Below are positions 17,250-26,173 of a stretch of 64,000 bases of DNA, in pieces. The stretch covers positions 10,507 through 74,506 of the forward strand of contig JBBQKU010000018.1 of assembly GCA_038327195.1 (NCBI GenBank), read 5' to 3'. Within the stretch, counting starts at the first letter, position 1, and each line of letters starts with the position of its first letter. The notes beneath the pieces were generated by a model, which did not search any database, was not told the DNA's origin, and worked only from the letters and a program-made list of their open reading frames with translations. The stretch comes from UBA4416 sp038327195 (GTDB lineage Bacteria; Bacteroidota; Bacteroidia; B-17B0; Aurantibacillaceae). The position numbers and the translations under genes are program-made.

Positions 17250-17861
17250 ATGAATAAAACTAAGATTACAGAAATTAGAGAGACTTATACGGTTAAGTCC
17301 ATAATAAAAGGTGAAGGATTAGCTATAGATGGAACAAAATTTGAAAACATAACTTCTGTAAGATTTAAACCAGTAGCAACGGTTGAAGGTGGTGCACGTT
17401 TTTGGCATTATATATTAGATACAATTATTTATAATGGATTTGCAACGATTGTTGGTGTTCCAATTGTTTTATTATTAGTATTTCTAGGAGTTGATATAAG
17501 CATGTTAACTGATGAAAGCGTGGCTGGTAATTTACTTGATAGAATGGTGTCTTGGTTAATTTTATATCCTGGTTATTATATTTTATTTGAATCTACATTA
17601 CAAAGTACGCCGGGTAAATTAATTTTAGGAAGAATTGTTGTGGATGAATATGGCGAAAAGCCATCATTCATGACTATTGTTAAACGTTCTTATATAAGAA
17701 TTATTCCTTTCGAAACTTTTTCTTGTTTTTCTGGACTTGGCTGGCATGATTCATGGAGCGAAACAATGGTTATAAGAAAAAAAGATTTAGAAGAACTTAA
17801 ATTGGCGCTTAAAGTTCAAGAATTTGATGCTGAATCAAATATAAATGAGCAAAAAATATAA
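17250..17861 (+). CDS. RDD family membrane protein
   Basis: This 203-residue protein shows the RDD layout: ARFWHYILDTII at the first membrane helix (arginine and aspartate), two further hydrophobic segments (about 65-85 and 105-120) and a post-helix motif STPGKLILGRIVVDEYGEKPS typical of the family, then a conserved RSYIRIIPFE. Some RDD proteins have been proposed as ion or proton exchangers; the substrate here is unknown. A short cytoplasmic N-terminal tail and a charged C-terminal tail flank the domain. It is first in a run with panD, a flippase-like gene and rfaE2, spaced 5-23 bases apart. Confidence 0.85.
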   Translation: MNKTKITEIRETYTVKSIIKGEGLAIDGTKFENITSVRFKPVATVEGGARFWHYILDTIIYNGFATIVGVPIVLLLVFLGVDISMLTDESVAGNLLDRMVSWLILYPGYYILFESTLQSTPGKLILGRIVVDEYGEKPSFMTIVKRSYIRIIPFETFSCFSGLGWHDSWSETMVIRKKDLEELKLALKVQEFDAESNINEQKI

Positions 17862-17884
17862 TATAGTTTTATTACATTTACGCC

Positions 17885-18235
17885 ATGCAAATTCAAGTAA
17901 TGAAATCGAAGCTACATTGTGTAACTGTTACACAGGCTGAGTTAGATTATATAGGTAGTGTTTCAATTGATGAAGATTTAATGGACGCCGCAAATTTAAT
18001 AGAGAATGAACAAGTACATATCTTAGATAAGAATAATGGTAACCGCTTTATAACCTATGTTATCAAAGGTAAAAGAGGCAGTGGTGTTATTTGTTTAAAT
18101 GGACCAGCTGCTAAGCTAGTAAATTTGGGAGATGTTGTCATAATTATTTCATATGCTAGTATGGATTTTGAAATGGCGAAGACCTTTAGGCCTTGGGTTA
18201 TTTTTCCGGATACCGAAACAAATAAATTAAAATAA
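17885..18235 (+). CDS. panD: Aspartate 1-decarboxylase (proenzyme)
   Basis: PanD makes beta-alanine from aspartate for pantothenate and coenzyme A synthesis. The 116-residue proenzyme has the self-cleavage site G24-S25 in DYIGSVSID, which yields the pyruvoyl group on the new N-terminal serine. K9 and the HCVTVT strand before it, and the later GSGVICLNGPAA segment, are family features. It lies 23 bases after the RDD gene and five bases before the flippase-like gene. panB and panC are not in this window. Confidence 0.97.
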   Translation: MQIQVMKSKLHCVTVTQAELDYIGSVSIDEDLMDAANLIENEQVHILDKNNGNRFITYVIKGKRGSGVICLNGPAAKLVNLGDVVIIISYASMDFEMAKTFRPWVIFPDTETNKLK

Positions 18236-18240
18236 TTATA

Positions 18241-19254
18241 GTGAAAAAAAACACTAAATCAATCATTCAATTTGTAATATTACTTAGTGTAGGTGTTTTA
18301 TTAGCTTGGCTTTCTATTAAATCTGTTTGGGCAGAGAAAGATAAAATTATTGAATCATTTCAAACCGCGAATTATTTTTGGGTTTTTATTTCCATTGTAA
18401 TTGCTTTGCTTAGCCATTATTTAAGGGCGTTTCGCTGGAACTATTTGTTAAAACCACTTGGGCACCAAGTAAAACCATTAAATTCTATGGGTGCTGTTTT
18501 AGTTGGTTATTTTGCAAATTATGGAATTCCTCGTATGGGCGAAATCACACGCTGTACCTTAGTCACAAAGTATGATAAAGTTCCTTTTGAAATAGCTTTA
18601 GGTACCGTGATAACAGAAAGAATTGTAGACACATTATTACTGTTGGTTATTTTTGTTTTAACTTTATTTGCACAGTTTTCTCAATTAAAAGATTTAACAG
18701 CTACTTATTTTTTAAATCCTTTAATGCTCAAGTTAGATGGAATAACTGAACATCCTTTAAAATTAATTGTCTTAATATCTGTTTTTGTTTTTACATTCTT
18801 GTTCTTTTATATTTTCAGGAAAAAGATTTCTAATTTATTAAACAGTAAATTCGGAACTATTATTCAAGGTTTTGGAAAAGGCTTAAGTTCTATAAAGGAT
18901 ATTGAAAAAAAATTCCAATTTATTGCATTGAGTATCGCTATTTGGGCGTGCTATTTTTATAGTTTATATGTTTGCTTTTTTGCTTTTACTGGCACTTCAA
19001 ATTTAGGTCATTCCGAATGTTTGGTATTAATGCTGTTTGGTACATTTGGTGTTGTGTTTTCGCCTGGCGGTTTAGGTGCATATCCAGCTATTATTACCAG
19101 TTTATTATTGTTTTATGGTATTGAAAAAATACCAGCTTTTGCATTTCCTTGGATGGCTTGGACATCTCAGTTTATTTTAATTGTTGTGCTTGGTGTGTTA
19201 AGTTTAATATTACTTCCATTAATTAATAAAGAAAAAACGGATGTTGTTTCATAA
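18241..19254 (+). CDS. UPF0104/AglD-type flippase-like membrane protein
   Basis: This 337-residue integral membrane protein belongs to the lysylphosphatidylglycerol synthase transmembrane (UPF0104) family. Recognisable segments are SHYLRAFRWNYLLKPLG, GYFANYGIPRMGEITRC with the family arginine and glutamate, ITERIVDTLLLL and FSPGGLGAYPAII near the C-terminus. Members are thought to move lipid-linked molecules or remodel lipids; no synthase domain is attached here. Translation appears to start at GTG 18241, as no in-frame ATG lies close by. Its end overlaps rfaE2 by 14 bases. Confidence 0.88.
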   Translation: MKKNTKSIIQFVILLSVGVLLAWLSIKSVWAEKDKIIESFQTANYFWVFISIVIALLSHYLRAFRWNYLLKPLGHQVKPLNSMGAVLVGYFANYGIPRMGEITRCTLVTKYDKVPFEIALGTVITERIVDTLLLLVIFVLTLFAQFSQLKDLTATYFLNPLMLKLDGITEHPLKLIVLISVFVFTFLFFYIFRKKISNLLNSKFGTIIQGFGKGLSSIKDIEKKFQFIALSIAIWACYFYSLYVCFFAFTGTSNLGHSECLVLMLFGTFGVVFSPGGLGAYPAIITSLLLFYGIEKIPAFAFPWMAWTSQFILIVVLGVLSLILLPLINKEKTDVVS

Positions 19255-19726
19255 CAAATTATTTTCGAAACTTTATACTAAAGAATCCATTTCATCTGTG
19301 ATTAAGGATTGGAAAAATAACAATCAAAAAATTGTGTTTACAAATGGATGTTTCGATATTTTGCATCGTGGACATGTTGAATATTTAGCAAAAGCAAAAG
19401 ATTTAGGTGATAAATTAATTATCGGTTTAAATACAGACGATTCAGTAAAACGACTGGGTAAATCACCTGAACGCCCTATAAATAATGAAGAAACAAGAGC
19501 TATCGTGTTATCAGCTTTAGAATGTGTGGATGCCATTATTTTATTTAATGAAGATACACCTTTACAATTAATAGAATTTATTTTACCAAATGTCCTAGTA
19601 AAAGGTAGCGATTATCAAATAGAAAATATTGTAGGCTATAAAGTAGTAACAGAAAATGGCGGTGAAGTAAAAACCATCGATTTTGTTGAAGGATTTTCTA
19701 CTACCAGTATTTTAAAAAAGTTGTAA
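19241..19726 (+). CDS. rfaE2: D-glycero-beta-D-manno-heptose 1-phosphate adenylyltransferase
   Basis: RfaE2 (HldE C-terminal domain) joins AMP from ATP to heptose 1-phosphate, giving ADP-heptose for the lipopolysaccharide inner core. The 161-residue protein has the nucleotidyltransferase signature TNGCFDILHRGHVEYL with HxGH, and LIIGLNTDDSVKRLG and PERPINNEETRA that follow in this family. It is a stand-alone transferase; the kinase half (RfaE1) would be separate. Whether the neighbouring convergent PfkB kinase supplies it is doubtful. The start codon overlaps the upstream gene by 14 bases. Confidence 0.94.
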   Translation: MLFHNKLFSKLYTKESISSVIKDWKNNNQKIVFTNGCFDILHRGHVEYLAKAKDLGDKLIIGLNTDDSVKRLGKSPERPINNEETRAIVLSALECVDAIILFNEDTPLQLIEFILPNVLVKGSDYQIENIVGYKVVTENGGEVKTIDFVEGFSTTSILKKL

Positions 19727-19883
19727 ACTCTTTCATAATTTTATTTTGTTATCACTAATACAAAATGGCTAGTTATTCAGAACTGGATTTAGCATTTCAT
19801 TCCTAATTTTTATTACAAAGTCTATGGAACTTGTTAAGTGAGATTAACATTATTCTATCTTTCAAGCGAATTTGATACTATAA

Positions 19884-19918
19884 AAAAAGGCTTAGTGAAA
19901 ATTTCACTAAGCCTTTTT
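19884..19918. terminator. Bidirectional terminator between rfaE2 and the PfkB gene
   Basis: A perfect 17-bp inverted repeat (arms 19884-19900 and 19902-19918) of form AAAAAGGCTTAGTGAAA has A and T runs on its outer ends and serves both convergent genes. About 155 bases of plain AT-rich sequence separate it from rfaE2. Confidence 0.92.
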
Positions 19919-19936
19919 ATAAAAATGAATAAAAAA

Positions 19937-20860
19937 TTATACTAAAGAAATATCAAATTGAACAAGGTCAATAAATTCTTGTACTCTATTATTTACATCT
20001 TTATCAGATAATCCAATTAAACGCTCTGTTCCAAATTTTTCAACTGTAAAACTTGCCATAGCCGAACCAAAAATAATAGCACGTTTCATGTTTTCAAAGC
20101 TAATATCACCCGTTTTTGCTAAATAACCAATAAATCCACCAGCAAAACTATCGCCTGCGCCAGTTGGGTCAAATACATCTTCTAAAGGTAATGCTGGAGC
20201 AAAAAACACTTCTTCTTTATTAAATAATAAAGCACCATGTTCTCCCTTTTTAATAACTAATACTTTTGGACCCATGGTTAATATTTTTTGAGCCGCCTTT
20301 ACTAACGAATATTCTCCAGATAATTGACGAGCTTCAGAATCGTTAATCGTTAAAACATCAATTTCTTTTAATGTTTTCATTAATTCTTCCATTGCAATAT
20401 CCATCCAAAAGTTCATAGTATCTAATACAATTAGCTTAGGACGCTTTGTTAACTGATTTAATACCTTTTGCTGAACAATTGGCATTAAGTTGCCTAACAT
20501 TAAAAAATCAACTTGTTTACTTTGTTCTGGAACAATTGGATCAAAGTTTTCTAATACATTTAACTGGGTTTCAAGTGTATCTCTCGAATTCATATCATTA
20601 TGATAACGTCCGCTCCAAAAAAACGATTTTTCACCCTTTTTAATTTGTAAACCCGTAATATCAGTTCCTTGTTTTTTTAATATTTCTAAAAAATCAGTTG
20701 GAAAATCGTCTCCAACTACGGATACTAGGCTAATATCTTTGTGAAAATAAGAAGACGCTAGAGCAATGTAACTTGCAGCCCCTCCAACTATTTTATCGGT
20801 TTTGCCAAAAGGTGTTTCTATGGCATCAAATGCAACGGTACCTACTACTAAAAGACTCAT
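19937..20860 (-). CDS. PfkB family sugar or nucleoside kinase
   Basis: This 307-residue soluble kinase has the PfkB family N-terminal glycine motif (GGAASYIALASSYF) and C-terminal DPTGAGDSFAGGF, where the GAGD aspartate is the catalytic base and the loop forms the anion hole. NDSEARQLSGE and VLVIKKGEHGALLF match the family core. The Bacteroidota form is usually annotated only as sugar kinase; ribose, adenosine or heptose phosphate are possible substrates and the motifs do not decide. The candidate -7 box TATATTTG (minus strand, 20887-20894) lies 26 bases upstream. Confidence 0.88.
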   Translation of the reverse strand: MSLLVVGTVAFDAIETPFGKTDKIVGGAASYIALASSYFHKDISLVSVVGDDFPTDFLEILKKQGTDITGLQIKKGEKSFFWSGRYHNDMNSRDTLETQLNVLENFDPIVPEQSKQVDFLMLGNLMPIVQQKVLNQLTKRPKLIVLDTMNFWMDIAMEELMKTLKEIDVLTINDSEARQLSGEYSLVKAAQKILTMGPKVLVIKKGEHGALLFNKEEVFFAPALPLEDVFDPTGAGDSFAGGFIGYLAKTGDISFENMKRAIIFGSAMASFTVEKFGTERLIGLSDKDVNNRVQEFIDLVQFDISLV

Positions 20861-20886
20861 AATTTAAATTGGTTTAATTTTTTTTA

Positions 20887-20894
20887 CAAATATA
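20887..20894 (-). promoter_or_regulatory. Candidate -7 box for the PfkB kinase
   Basis: TATATTTG on the minus strand predicts a start near 20882 and a leader of about 22 bases. It abuts the divergent tRNA-Asn promoter at 20895. Confidence 0.4.
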
Positions 20895-20925
20895 TTGTTT
20901 ATTTATAAAATATGTATTAAATTTG
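20895..20925 (+). promoter_or_regulatory. tRNA-Asn promoter (TTG-20-TAAATTTG)
   Basis: TTG (20895-20897), a 20-base spacer and TAAATTTG (20918-20925) fit the two-box Bacteroidota promoter. Predicted transcription start is about 18 bases before the mature tRNA. Confidence 0.65.
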
Positions 20926-20947
20926 CCCTCCTTTTAGAGGAAAAGAT

Positions 20948-21021
20948 TCCTTCTTAGCTCAGCTGGTTAGAGCACATGACTGTTAATCATGGGGTCCCTG
21001 GTTCGAGTCCAGGAGAGGGAG
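20948..21021 (+). tRNA. tRNA-Asn (anticodon GTT)
   Basis: A 74-base cloverleaf folds fully: acceptor TCCTTCT with AGAGGGA (one G-U pair), D stem GCTC/GAGC, anticodon stem CATGA/TCATG with loop CTGTTAA, T stem CCTGG/CCAGG with loop TTCGAGT, and discriminator G. CCA is not encoded. Confidence 0.98.
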
Positions 21022-21023
21022 CA

Positions 21024-21052
21024 AAAGCCACCAATGTCGGGTGGCTTTTTTT
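21024..21052 (+). terminator. Terminator of tRNA-Asn
   Basis: AAAGCCACC, a seven-base loop and GGTGGCTTT form a 9-bp stem followed by a T-run, starting two bases after the tRNA. The 267 bases from here to the next gene show nothing else I can identify. Confidence 0.92.
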
Positions 21053-21319
21053 ATGCTTTAAACATTTGGGTAAAGAATCCCATTTTTTGAACATTATAAA
21101 CTGCAATTTTTTGCTGCTTAGGCTTTAATAAAAATTTGCTAAGATTTATCCGACCTTAACTATCAATAATCGACGAAGTAAAAAAGTTGGCTATCCTTTA
21201 GCCTTCGAACTATTTTATTATTTAATCGAAGAATTTCAATATTAAAATGTAATAATAAATAATACTTAGTTTTTTTGATTTGAATTAAACCTTTAATAAA
21301 ATGGGTAGTCAAATTGAAA

Positions 21320-22417
21320 ATGGCATTAAATCCTCGTATACTTATTTTAGCTGATATCAACTCTTCTCATACTCAAAAATGGGTTGATAGTTTATTAAAA
21401 GACGATTTTGAAATAGGAATATTTTCTTTTAACAATTGTGAGTCAAATAAATATAGGAATGAAAGTAATATTACCATTTTGCACAAAGCTAACAGCTTTA
21501 GTAATATGTCTTTTTTATCAAAGATTTCATATTTTTTATTATTTCCCAAACTTTTAGTTAGTATTTTAAAATTTAAACCCACTGTTATTCATGCGCATTA
21601 TGCTAGTAGTTATGGTTTTATAGGCGCGTTAACTTTTTTTAAACCATTTATTGTTTCTGCTTGGGGAAGCGATGTGATGGAGTTTCCTAAGAAAAACTTT
21701 TTACAAAAAATAATGTTGAAGTTTGTATTATGGAGAGCAGATAAAATATGTGTTACTTCTACTGTTTTAAAAGAGGAGCTAGAAAAGTATACTTCAAAGC
21801 AGGCTTTTATTATTCCTTTTGGTGTGAATTTAAATTTATTTTATTCTAAACGCGATCATACTAAATCTAAAGATTTTGTATTTGGTTGCACTAAATTTTT
21901 AGAAAAAATCTATAATATTGATAGAGTTGTTTTAGCATTTAATTTGTTGGTGAATAAATATCCTAATTTGGAGTTGAAATTAAAGTTGGTTGGAAGTGGC
22001 TCTGAAAAAGAAAATATTGAATCATTAATTAAACGATATAATTTAAATTCAAAAATCATTATGGTTGGAAGAGTTTCTCATGATCAAATTCCAGAACACT
22101 TAAACTCTTTAGATGTATTAATTAATGTTTCTGAAATTGAAAGTTTTGGAGTAAGTGTTGCAGAGGCAATGGCTTGTAAAATTCCTGTAATTGTAAGTAA
22201 TGCTAGTGGTTTTAAAGATTTAATTCCAAACGAAACCGTTGGATTAATAACCAAGTCAACAACGGTTGAAGATATTTTTATTGCGATGGAAATTTATTTA
22301 CTAAATAATGAACTTCGATTTCTGCATGCAAAAAATGCCTATGAGCGTATTAGTCTTTTATTCAATTGGAAAACAAGTGTCAATAAAATGGAAGATTTGT
22401 ATTTAGATTATTTATAA
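21320..22417 (+). CDS. GT4 family glycosyltransferase
   Basis: This 365-residue retaining glycosyltransferase has the GT-B double Rossmann layout. The N-terminal part has LILADINSSHTQKWVDSL and WGSDVMEFP, the acceptor-binding domain. The C-terminal part has VGSGSEKENIESL, VGRVSHDQIPEHLNSLDVL and IESFGVSVAEAMACKIPV, which holds the E-x7-E donor-binding motif. It likely adds a sugar to a surface polysaccharide or lipopolysaccharide in the cytoplasm. I prefer ATG 21320 to a TTG six bases upstream. It stands alone between tRNA-Asn and a terminator, not in a polysaccharide cluster. Confidence 0.93.
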   Translation: MALNPRILILADINSSHTQKWVDSLLKDDFEIGIFSFNNCESNKYRNESNITILHKANSFSNMSFLSKISYFLLFPKLLVSILKFKPTVIHAHYASSYGFIGALTFFKPFIVSAWGSDVMEFPKKNFLQKIMLKFVLWRADKICVTSTVLKEELEKYTSKQAFIIPFGVNLNLFYSKRDHTKSKDFVFGCTKFLEKIYNIDRVVLAFNLLVNKYPNLELKLKLVGSGSEKENIESLIKRYNLNSKIIMVGRVSHDQIPEHLNSLDVLINVSEIESFGVSVAEAMACKIPVIVSNASGFKDLIPNETVGLITKSTTVEDIFIAMEIYLLNNELRFLHAKNAYERISLLFNWKTSVNKMEDLYLDYL

Positions 22418-22454
22418 TCTTTTTTGTTTGATTAGTTTGTTGTTTAATTAATCA

Positions 22455-22487
22455 AAAAAGGCACGCTAATTATCAGCGTGCCTTTTT
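22455..22487. terminator. Bidirectional terminator
   Basis: A 13-bp perfect stem, AAAAAGGCACGCT with AGCGTGCCTTTTT around a seven-base loop, lies between the convergent glycosyltransferase and DUF2723 genes. Confidence 0.93.
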
Positions 22488-22504
22488 AATTAATATTAAA
22501 TTAT

Positions 22505-25500
22505 TTATTGCATCACAGGTTGTCCCTGTTGTTCTTGCGGCATCAATTCTTCCATTGGTACGTTTGCTGTTAAACGTTTCATTAATTCTTTAGAATAGGC
22601 GTCTTGTTTAAATTGCTCAGCAAGCATAGTTAAACGACGCATAATTTCTTTTGATTGACCAATTTCACGGTTAAATGAAGCACGGTGAACAGATTTTTGT
22701 TTGTTGTACACTTTTAAATCATTTTCAAAAATATCAAATAATTGCGTTGATAATTTCATGGCTTTATCCATTTTACCTAATTGGTAATAACCAGCAATAA
22801 TTGTATAAAGAGTTGCTTCAAAACGCACATTTGAATCTGGCATTTTTTCTAAACATAAATCAAGTACTTTTTCAGCCTTAGCTTTTTGTCCCTTGTTAAT
22901 TAAAGCACTCGCTAAGGTTGCCATTTGCATACGCATATTAGATGCCATGCGGGTACAGTTTTCATCTAAACTAACACCTGGTTTATCCAAGCCGCCCCAT
23001 TCAAATTTCATAATGTTATCATACATGATATCTGTTTTTACACGACCACCTTGTTGCATTTCATCTTGAGTATTTTTAATAGGAACTAAACGATATGCTA
23101 ATCCTTCTAATTGGAAATAATCTTCTAAGCCTAAATAAGCTTCAGCCCCAGTAGTTACAGCAAAATAAATTGGACGTTTCCAATCGTTGTGAGCAATTAA
23201 ATCTAAAACCATTAAATCATTTTTAGTTAAATAAGAACGACCAATTGTCCATTTAATAGTTTTTGTTAATCGAGCTGTATCTTTTACTGAGATAACTTTA
23301 TTTTTCATTACTTGATTAGAATCTACATTAACATAAAAAGATGTGGCAGGAATAAAATCATAATATTTACCTCCGTTTTCAAATTTGTTATTAATGTCAT
23401 CCGATTCAACAAACTCAATTGCCTTTTTTAAGTTAAATGGCCCTGAATTTTTATCCATTAAATAGACTACTTCACGTTTATTTTGAACTAATTTTTCTGG
23501 CGCAATTGTAAAAGGCACAGGAGCCGATTCATATGCAGCTCTTCGTGTTTGAGCAATATACCAATCTGTTTGTAGTAAGCTTAAGTTTACTACTCTTACA
23601 TCTGTTCTAATACCTTCTACTTCTTGAGCATACCAAAGTGGGAATGTATCGTTATCTCCATTTGTAAATAGTATGGCATTTGGTGCACATGAATTTAAAT
23701 AATTAACTGCAAAATCTCTGCTCATTGTTCTTTTAGAACGGTTATGATCTCCCCAACCTTCTGATGCCATCAGTGTAGGAATAATTAAACCAATAATGGT
23801 AGCTAATAAAACAGCAGTTTTAGCATTTGTTTTTGACGCTAAAAAATTAAAAATAAATAATACTCCTAATCCTATCCATATGGCAAAGGCGTAAAAAGAT
23901 GCAACATAAGCATAATCACGTTCACGAGGTTGATAAGGATATTGATTTAAATAAAATACTACAGCTAATCCGTTTAATAAAAACAACAAAGCCACAACCC
24001 ACATATCTTCTTTGTTAGATTGATACATGAATAACATCCCTAATAAACCTAAGATAAATGGCAAGCCATAAAAGGAATTACTCGCTAAATTATTAGATGT
24101 ATTGTGTGGTTCAAAAGCTGTATCTGTATCAAGAATAAAATCATCAAATCCTTTAATACCAGTTTTCCAGTTTCCTTCTAAAGGATTTCCGTTTAAACCC
24201 TGTATATCATTTTGTCTTCCTATGAAATTCCATGCAAAATAACGCAAATACATATATTTTACTTGGTAGCTGATAAAATAATTTAAGTTAGCTCCAAATG
24301 TAGGAATTTGAACTTCTTCCATTTCTCCGGTACGGTCATTCATTTTAGTTTTTGTTTTGTGATGATTTGCTACATCACCCCAATATCTATAGGCAGCTTC
24401 GTGATTGCCTTGCTGACTCCACATACGAGGAAAAACAGTACAATATTCATCTTCATAAACAGGAACTGATTTTTTACGATCATCTGTTACTAAGTATTTT
24501 TTTGATTTTTCGTCTTTCGCATAAATTGGATCTCTATCTCCAAAAGTACTTTGTGATTTTGTTGGAGCATTGTAATATTGACCATAAGTTAAAGGCCAAT
24601 CTCCATATTGCTCACGATTTAAATACGATAACATCGTAATTGCATTTTCAGGATCATTCTCATCCATTGGTGTATTTGCTTGTGAACGAATAATTAAAAC
24701 GAAGAAAGAAGAGTAGCCAATTAATAGGGTTGTAAAACTTACTAAAATAACATTTAGTGTATTAATGTTTTTAGTTTTTAAATAATTGATTCCGTATAAA
24801 AATCCACCTAATACAAGCGCTCTTGTAATTAATGAACTAGCACCATTTCCTGAAATAGTTATGATTGCAACAAATATGATGGCAGTATAGAATCCTAATT
24901 TGTAAAAAGATTCTTTTTTATTTACTGTATAAGCAATTAATGAAGAAAGTACAATAATTAATAAAACAAAATACAGCATAGAACCAATATTGAAGCCCAT
25001 TCCTAATTTATTTACAAAAAATACTTCGTAGTCAGCTGCAAATTTTACAATTTTAGGAATCATGATATTTTGAATTCCACCTAATAATATTAATGAAATG
25101 AAGCCTGTAACAAAAAATGATTTCCAAGTAAAAGGATATTTCTTAAAATAATAAATGAAACAAATTGCAGGAATAGCAAGTAAATTAAGTAAATGGACAC
25201 CAATTGATAAGCCCATTAAATAAGCAATTAATACCAACCAACGCATAGAACCTGTTGGGTTTGTAGTATCTTCCTCTTCCCATTTTAAAATAGCCCAAAA
25301 CACTAATGCTGTAAAAAAGGATGACATGGCATAAACCTCTCCTTCAACTGCCGAAAACCAAAATGAATCAGAAAATGTGTAGGCTAAACCACCAACAACA
25401 CCAGCCGCTAAAACAGCCCATTGTTTAACTGAATTGAATTCTTGTCCTTTTTTTACAATAGATTTTATTCCAATTCGAGTAATACTCCAAAACAAAAATA

Positions 25501-25771
25501 AAATAGTGAATGCACTGCATAATGCAGACATAATATTTATCATTTTACCTGCCATAGCTGGATCGCCACCTGCTAATAATGTAAAAAATCGACCAACTAA
25601 CATAAAGAAAGGAGCGCCTGGAGGATGTCCAACTTCTAATTTAAATGCACACGCTATATATTCCCCACAATCCCAAAAGCTTGCTGTTGGCTCGATTGTT
25701 GAAATATAAGTAAATGCAGAGATAGCAAACACTAACCAGCCAATGATATTATTCAGTTTTTTAAACGACAT
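22505..25771 (-). CDS. DUF2723 polytopic membrane protein (GT-C-like) with C-terminal repeats
   Basis: This 1088-residue protein opens with the DUF2723 hallmark: a first helix, then TIEPTASFWDCGEYIACAF and GHPPGAPFFMLVGR, followed by about a dozen membrane helices to residue 700. The acidic residues D and E in FWDCGEY sit in the first loop, as in GT-C glycosyltransferases. A soluble part contains DNDTFPLWYAQEVEGIRTD, a second family motif, and the C-terminus has TPR-like helices. The family is a membrane glycosyltransferase candidate, often linked to protein O-glycosylation, but no substrate can be given. It is monocistronic, with a terminator on its downstream side. Confidence 0.88.
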   Translation of the reverse strand: MSFKKLNNIIGWLVFAISAFTYISTIEPTASFWDCGEYIACAFKLEVGHPPGAPFFMLVGRFFTLLAGGDPAMAGKMINIMSALCSAFTILFLFWSITRIGIKSIVKKGQEFNSVKQWAVLAAGVVGGLAYTFSDSFWFSAVEGEVYAMSSFFTALVFWAILKWEEEDTTNPTGSMRWLVLIAYLMGLSIGVHLLNLLAIPAICFIYYFKKYPFTWKSFFVTGFISLILLGGIQNIMIPKIVKFAADYEVFFVNKLGMGFNIGSMLYFVLLIIVLSSLIAYTVNKKESFYKLGFYTAIIFVAIITISGNGASSLITRALVLGGFLYGINYLKTKNINTLNVILVSFTTLLIGYSSFFVLIIRSQANTPMDENDPENAITMLSYLNREQYGDWPLTYGQYYNAPTKSQSTFGDRDPIYAKDEKSKKYLVTDDRKKSVPVYEDEYCTVFPRMWSQQGNHEAAYRYWGDVANHHKTKTKMNDRTGEMEEVQIPTFGANLNYFISYQVKYMYLRYFAWNFIGRQNDIQGLNGNPLEGNWKTGIKGFDDFILDTDTAFEPHNTSNNLASNSFYGLPFILGLLGMLFMYQSNKEDMWVVALLFLLNGLAVVFYLNQYPYQPRERDYAYVASFYAFAIWIGLGVLFIFNFLASKTNAKTAVLLATIIGLIIPTLMASEGWGDHNRSKRTMSRDFAVNYLNSCAPNAILFTNGDNDTFPLWYAQEVEGIRTDVRVVNLSLLQTDWYIAQTRRAAYESAPVPFTIAPEKLVQNKREVVYLMDKNSGPFNLKKAIEFVESDDINNKFENGGKYYDFIPATSFYVNVDSNQVMKNKVISVKDTARLTKTIKWTIGRSYLTKNDLMVLDLIAHNDWKRPIYFAVTTGAEAYLGLEDYFQLEGLAYRLVPIKNTQDEMQQGGRVKTDIMYDNIMKFEWGGLDKPGVSLDENCTRMASNMRMQMATLASALINKGQKAKAEKVLDLCLEKMPDSNVRFEATLYTIIAGYYQLGKMDKAMKLSTQLFDIFENDLKVYNKQKSVHRASFNREIGQSKEIMRRLTMLAEQFKQDAYSKELMKRLTANVPMEELMPQEQQGQPVMQ

Positions 25772-25850
25772 ATTCTAATTTTAATGTGTAAGATGCGAAT
25801 TTAATTAAAAAACTCTGCCAAACAGAATGAATTTTTTTTTTTATGATTTT

Positions 25851-25880
25851 TTTGTAAATGAGTTTATTTTGTTATTTTTG
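25851..25880 (+). promoter_or_regulatory. tRNA-Gln promoter (TTTG-18-TATTTTTG)
   Basis: TTTG (25851-25854), an 18-base spacer and TATTTTTG (25873-25880) fit the two-box promoter and place the start about 24 bases before the tRNA. Confidence 0.65.
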
Positions 25881-25908
25881 TGCCCCAAACTTATTATAAG
25901 TTTAAAAT

Positions 25909-25981
25909 TGTCTGATGGTGTAACTGGCAACACGTCTGATTTTGATTCAGAAGAGTCTAGGTTCGAGCCCTAGTCAGACAA
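25909..25981 (+). tRNA. tRNA-Gln (anticodon TTG)
   Basis: A 73-base cloverleaf folds completely: acceptor TGTCTGA/TCAGACA, D stem GTGT/ACAC, anticodon stem TCTGA/TCAGA with loop TTTTGAT, T stem CTAGG/CCTAG with loop TTCGAGC, and discriminator A. Its last 13 bases form part of the 14-bp attachment core of the integrated element and are regenerated intact. Confidence 0.98.
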
Positions 25982-25982
25982 C
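25969..25982 (+). repeat. attL core of the element
   Basis: CCTAGTCAGACAAC covers the tRNA-Gln T-stem strand, acceptor strand and discriminator plus one base. It is identical to the right-end copy at 32714. Confidence 0.92.
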
Positions 25983-25995
25983 TTTTAAAAAACAT

Positions 25996-26028
25996 AAACC
26001 CTTTACTAGCAATAGTTTAGGGTTTTTT
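25996..26028 (+). terminator. Element-supplied terminator after tRNA-Gln
   Basis: AAACCCT pairs with AGGGTTT over a 16-base loop, followed by TTT-rich sequence. It lies just inside the element, where it could replace the tRNA's original terminator that was displaced to the right end. The stem is short. Confidence 0.5.
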
Positions 26029-26037
26029 GCTTTAGTA

Positions 26038-26059
26038 TTTAGCCGACATTTAGTCGACA
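26038..26059. repeat. Left arm-type repeat, two 11-bp units
   Basis: TTTAGCCGACA is followed directly by TTTAGTCGACA. The same pair occurs at 32553-32574 in the same orientation with one difference in 22 bases. The position, 56 bases inside attL, suits an integrase or excisionase arm site. Confidence 0.75.
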
Positions 26060-26092
26060 AAGTGTTTAACTAGATTTTTTTACATAAAAAAA

Positions 26093-26111
26093 GGGACTTA
26101 TTAGCCCCTCT
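26093..26111 (+). repeat. Small hairpin repeat, first copy
   Basis: GGGACTTATTAGCCCCTCT matches 26369-26387 at 17 of 19 bases. Each copy has a G-run that can pair with the CCCC. The two copies bracket the small membrane-protein gene; the second overlaps its stop codon. The first may be the end of a vanished duplicate gene. Confidence 0.6.
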
Positions 26112-26122
26112 CGTTTATAGGG

Positions 26123-26130
26123 TACTTTTG
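26123..26130 (+). promoter_or_regulatory. Candidate -7 box for the small left-end genes
   Basis: TACTTTTG matches TAnnTTTG and lies 43 bases before the ATG at 26174. No clear -33 box is seen. Confidence 0.35.
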
Positions 26131-26173
26131 AATATAAATGTTAAATTTGAATTAAAATATAAAGATTACAATT

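Noticed and set aside
21314..21319. TTG 21314 as start of the GT4 gene
   Set aside because: It adds only two residues, and ATG 21320 gives a normal N-terminus.
21163..21360. Minus-strand frame of 65 residues after tRNA-Asn
   Set aside because: It overlaps the start of the GT4 gene, has no family features and no promoter.
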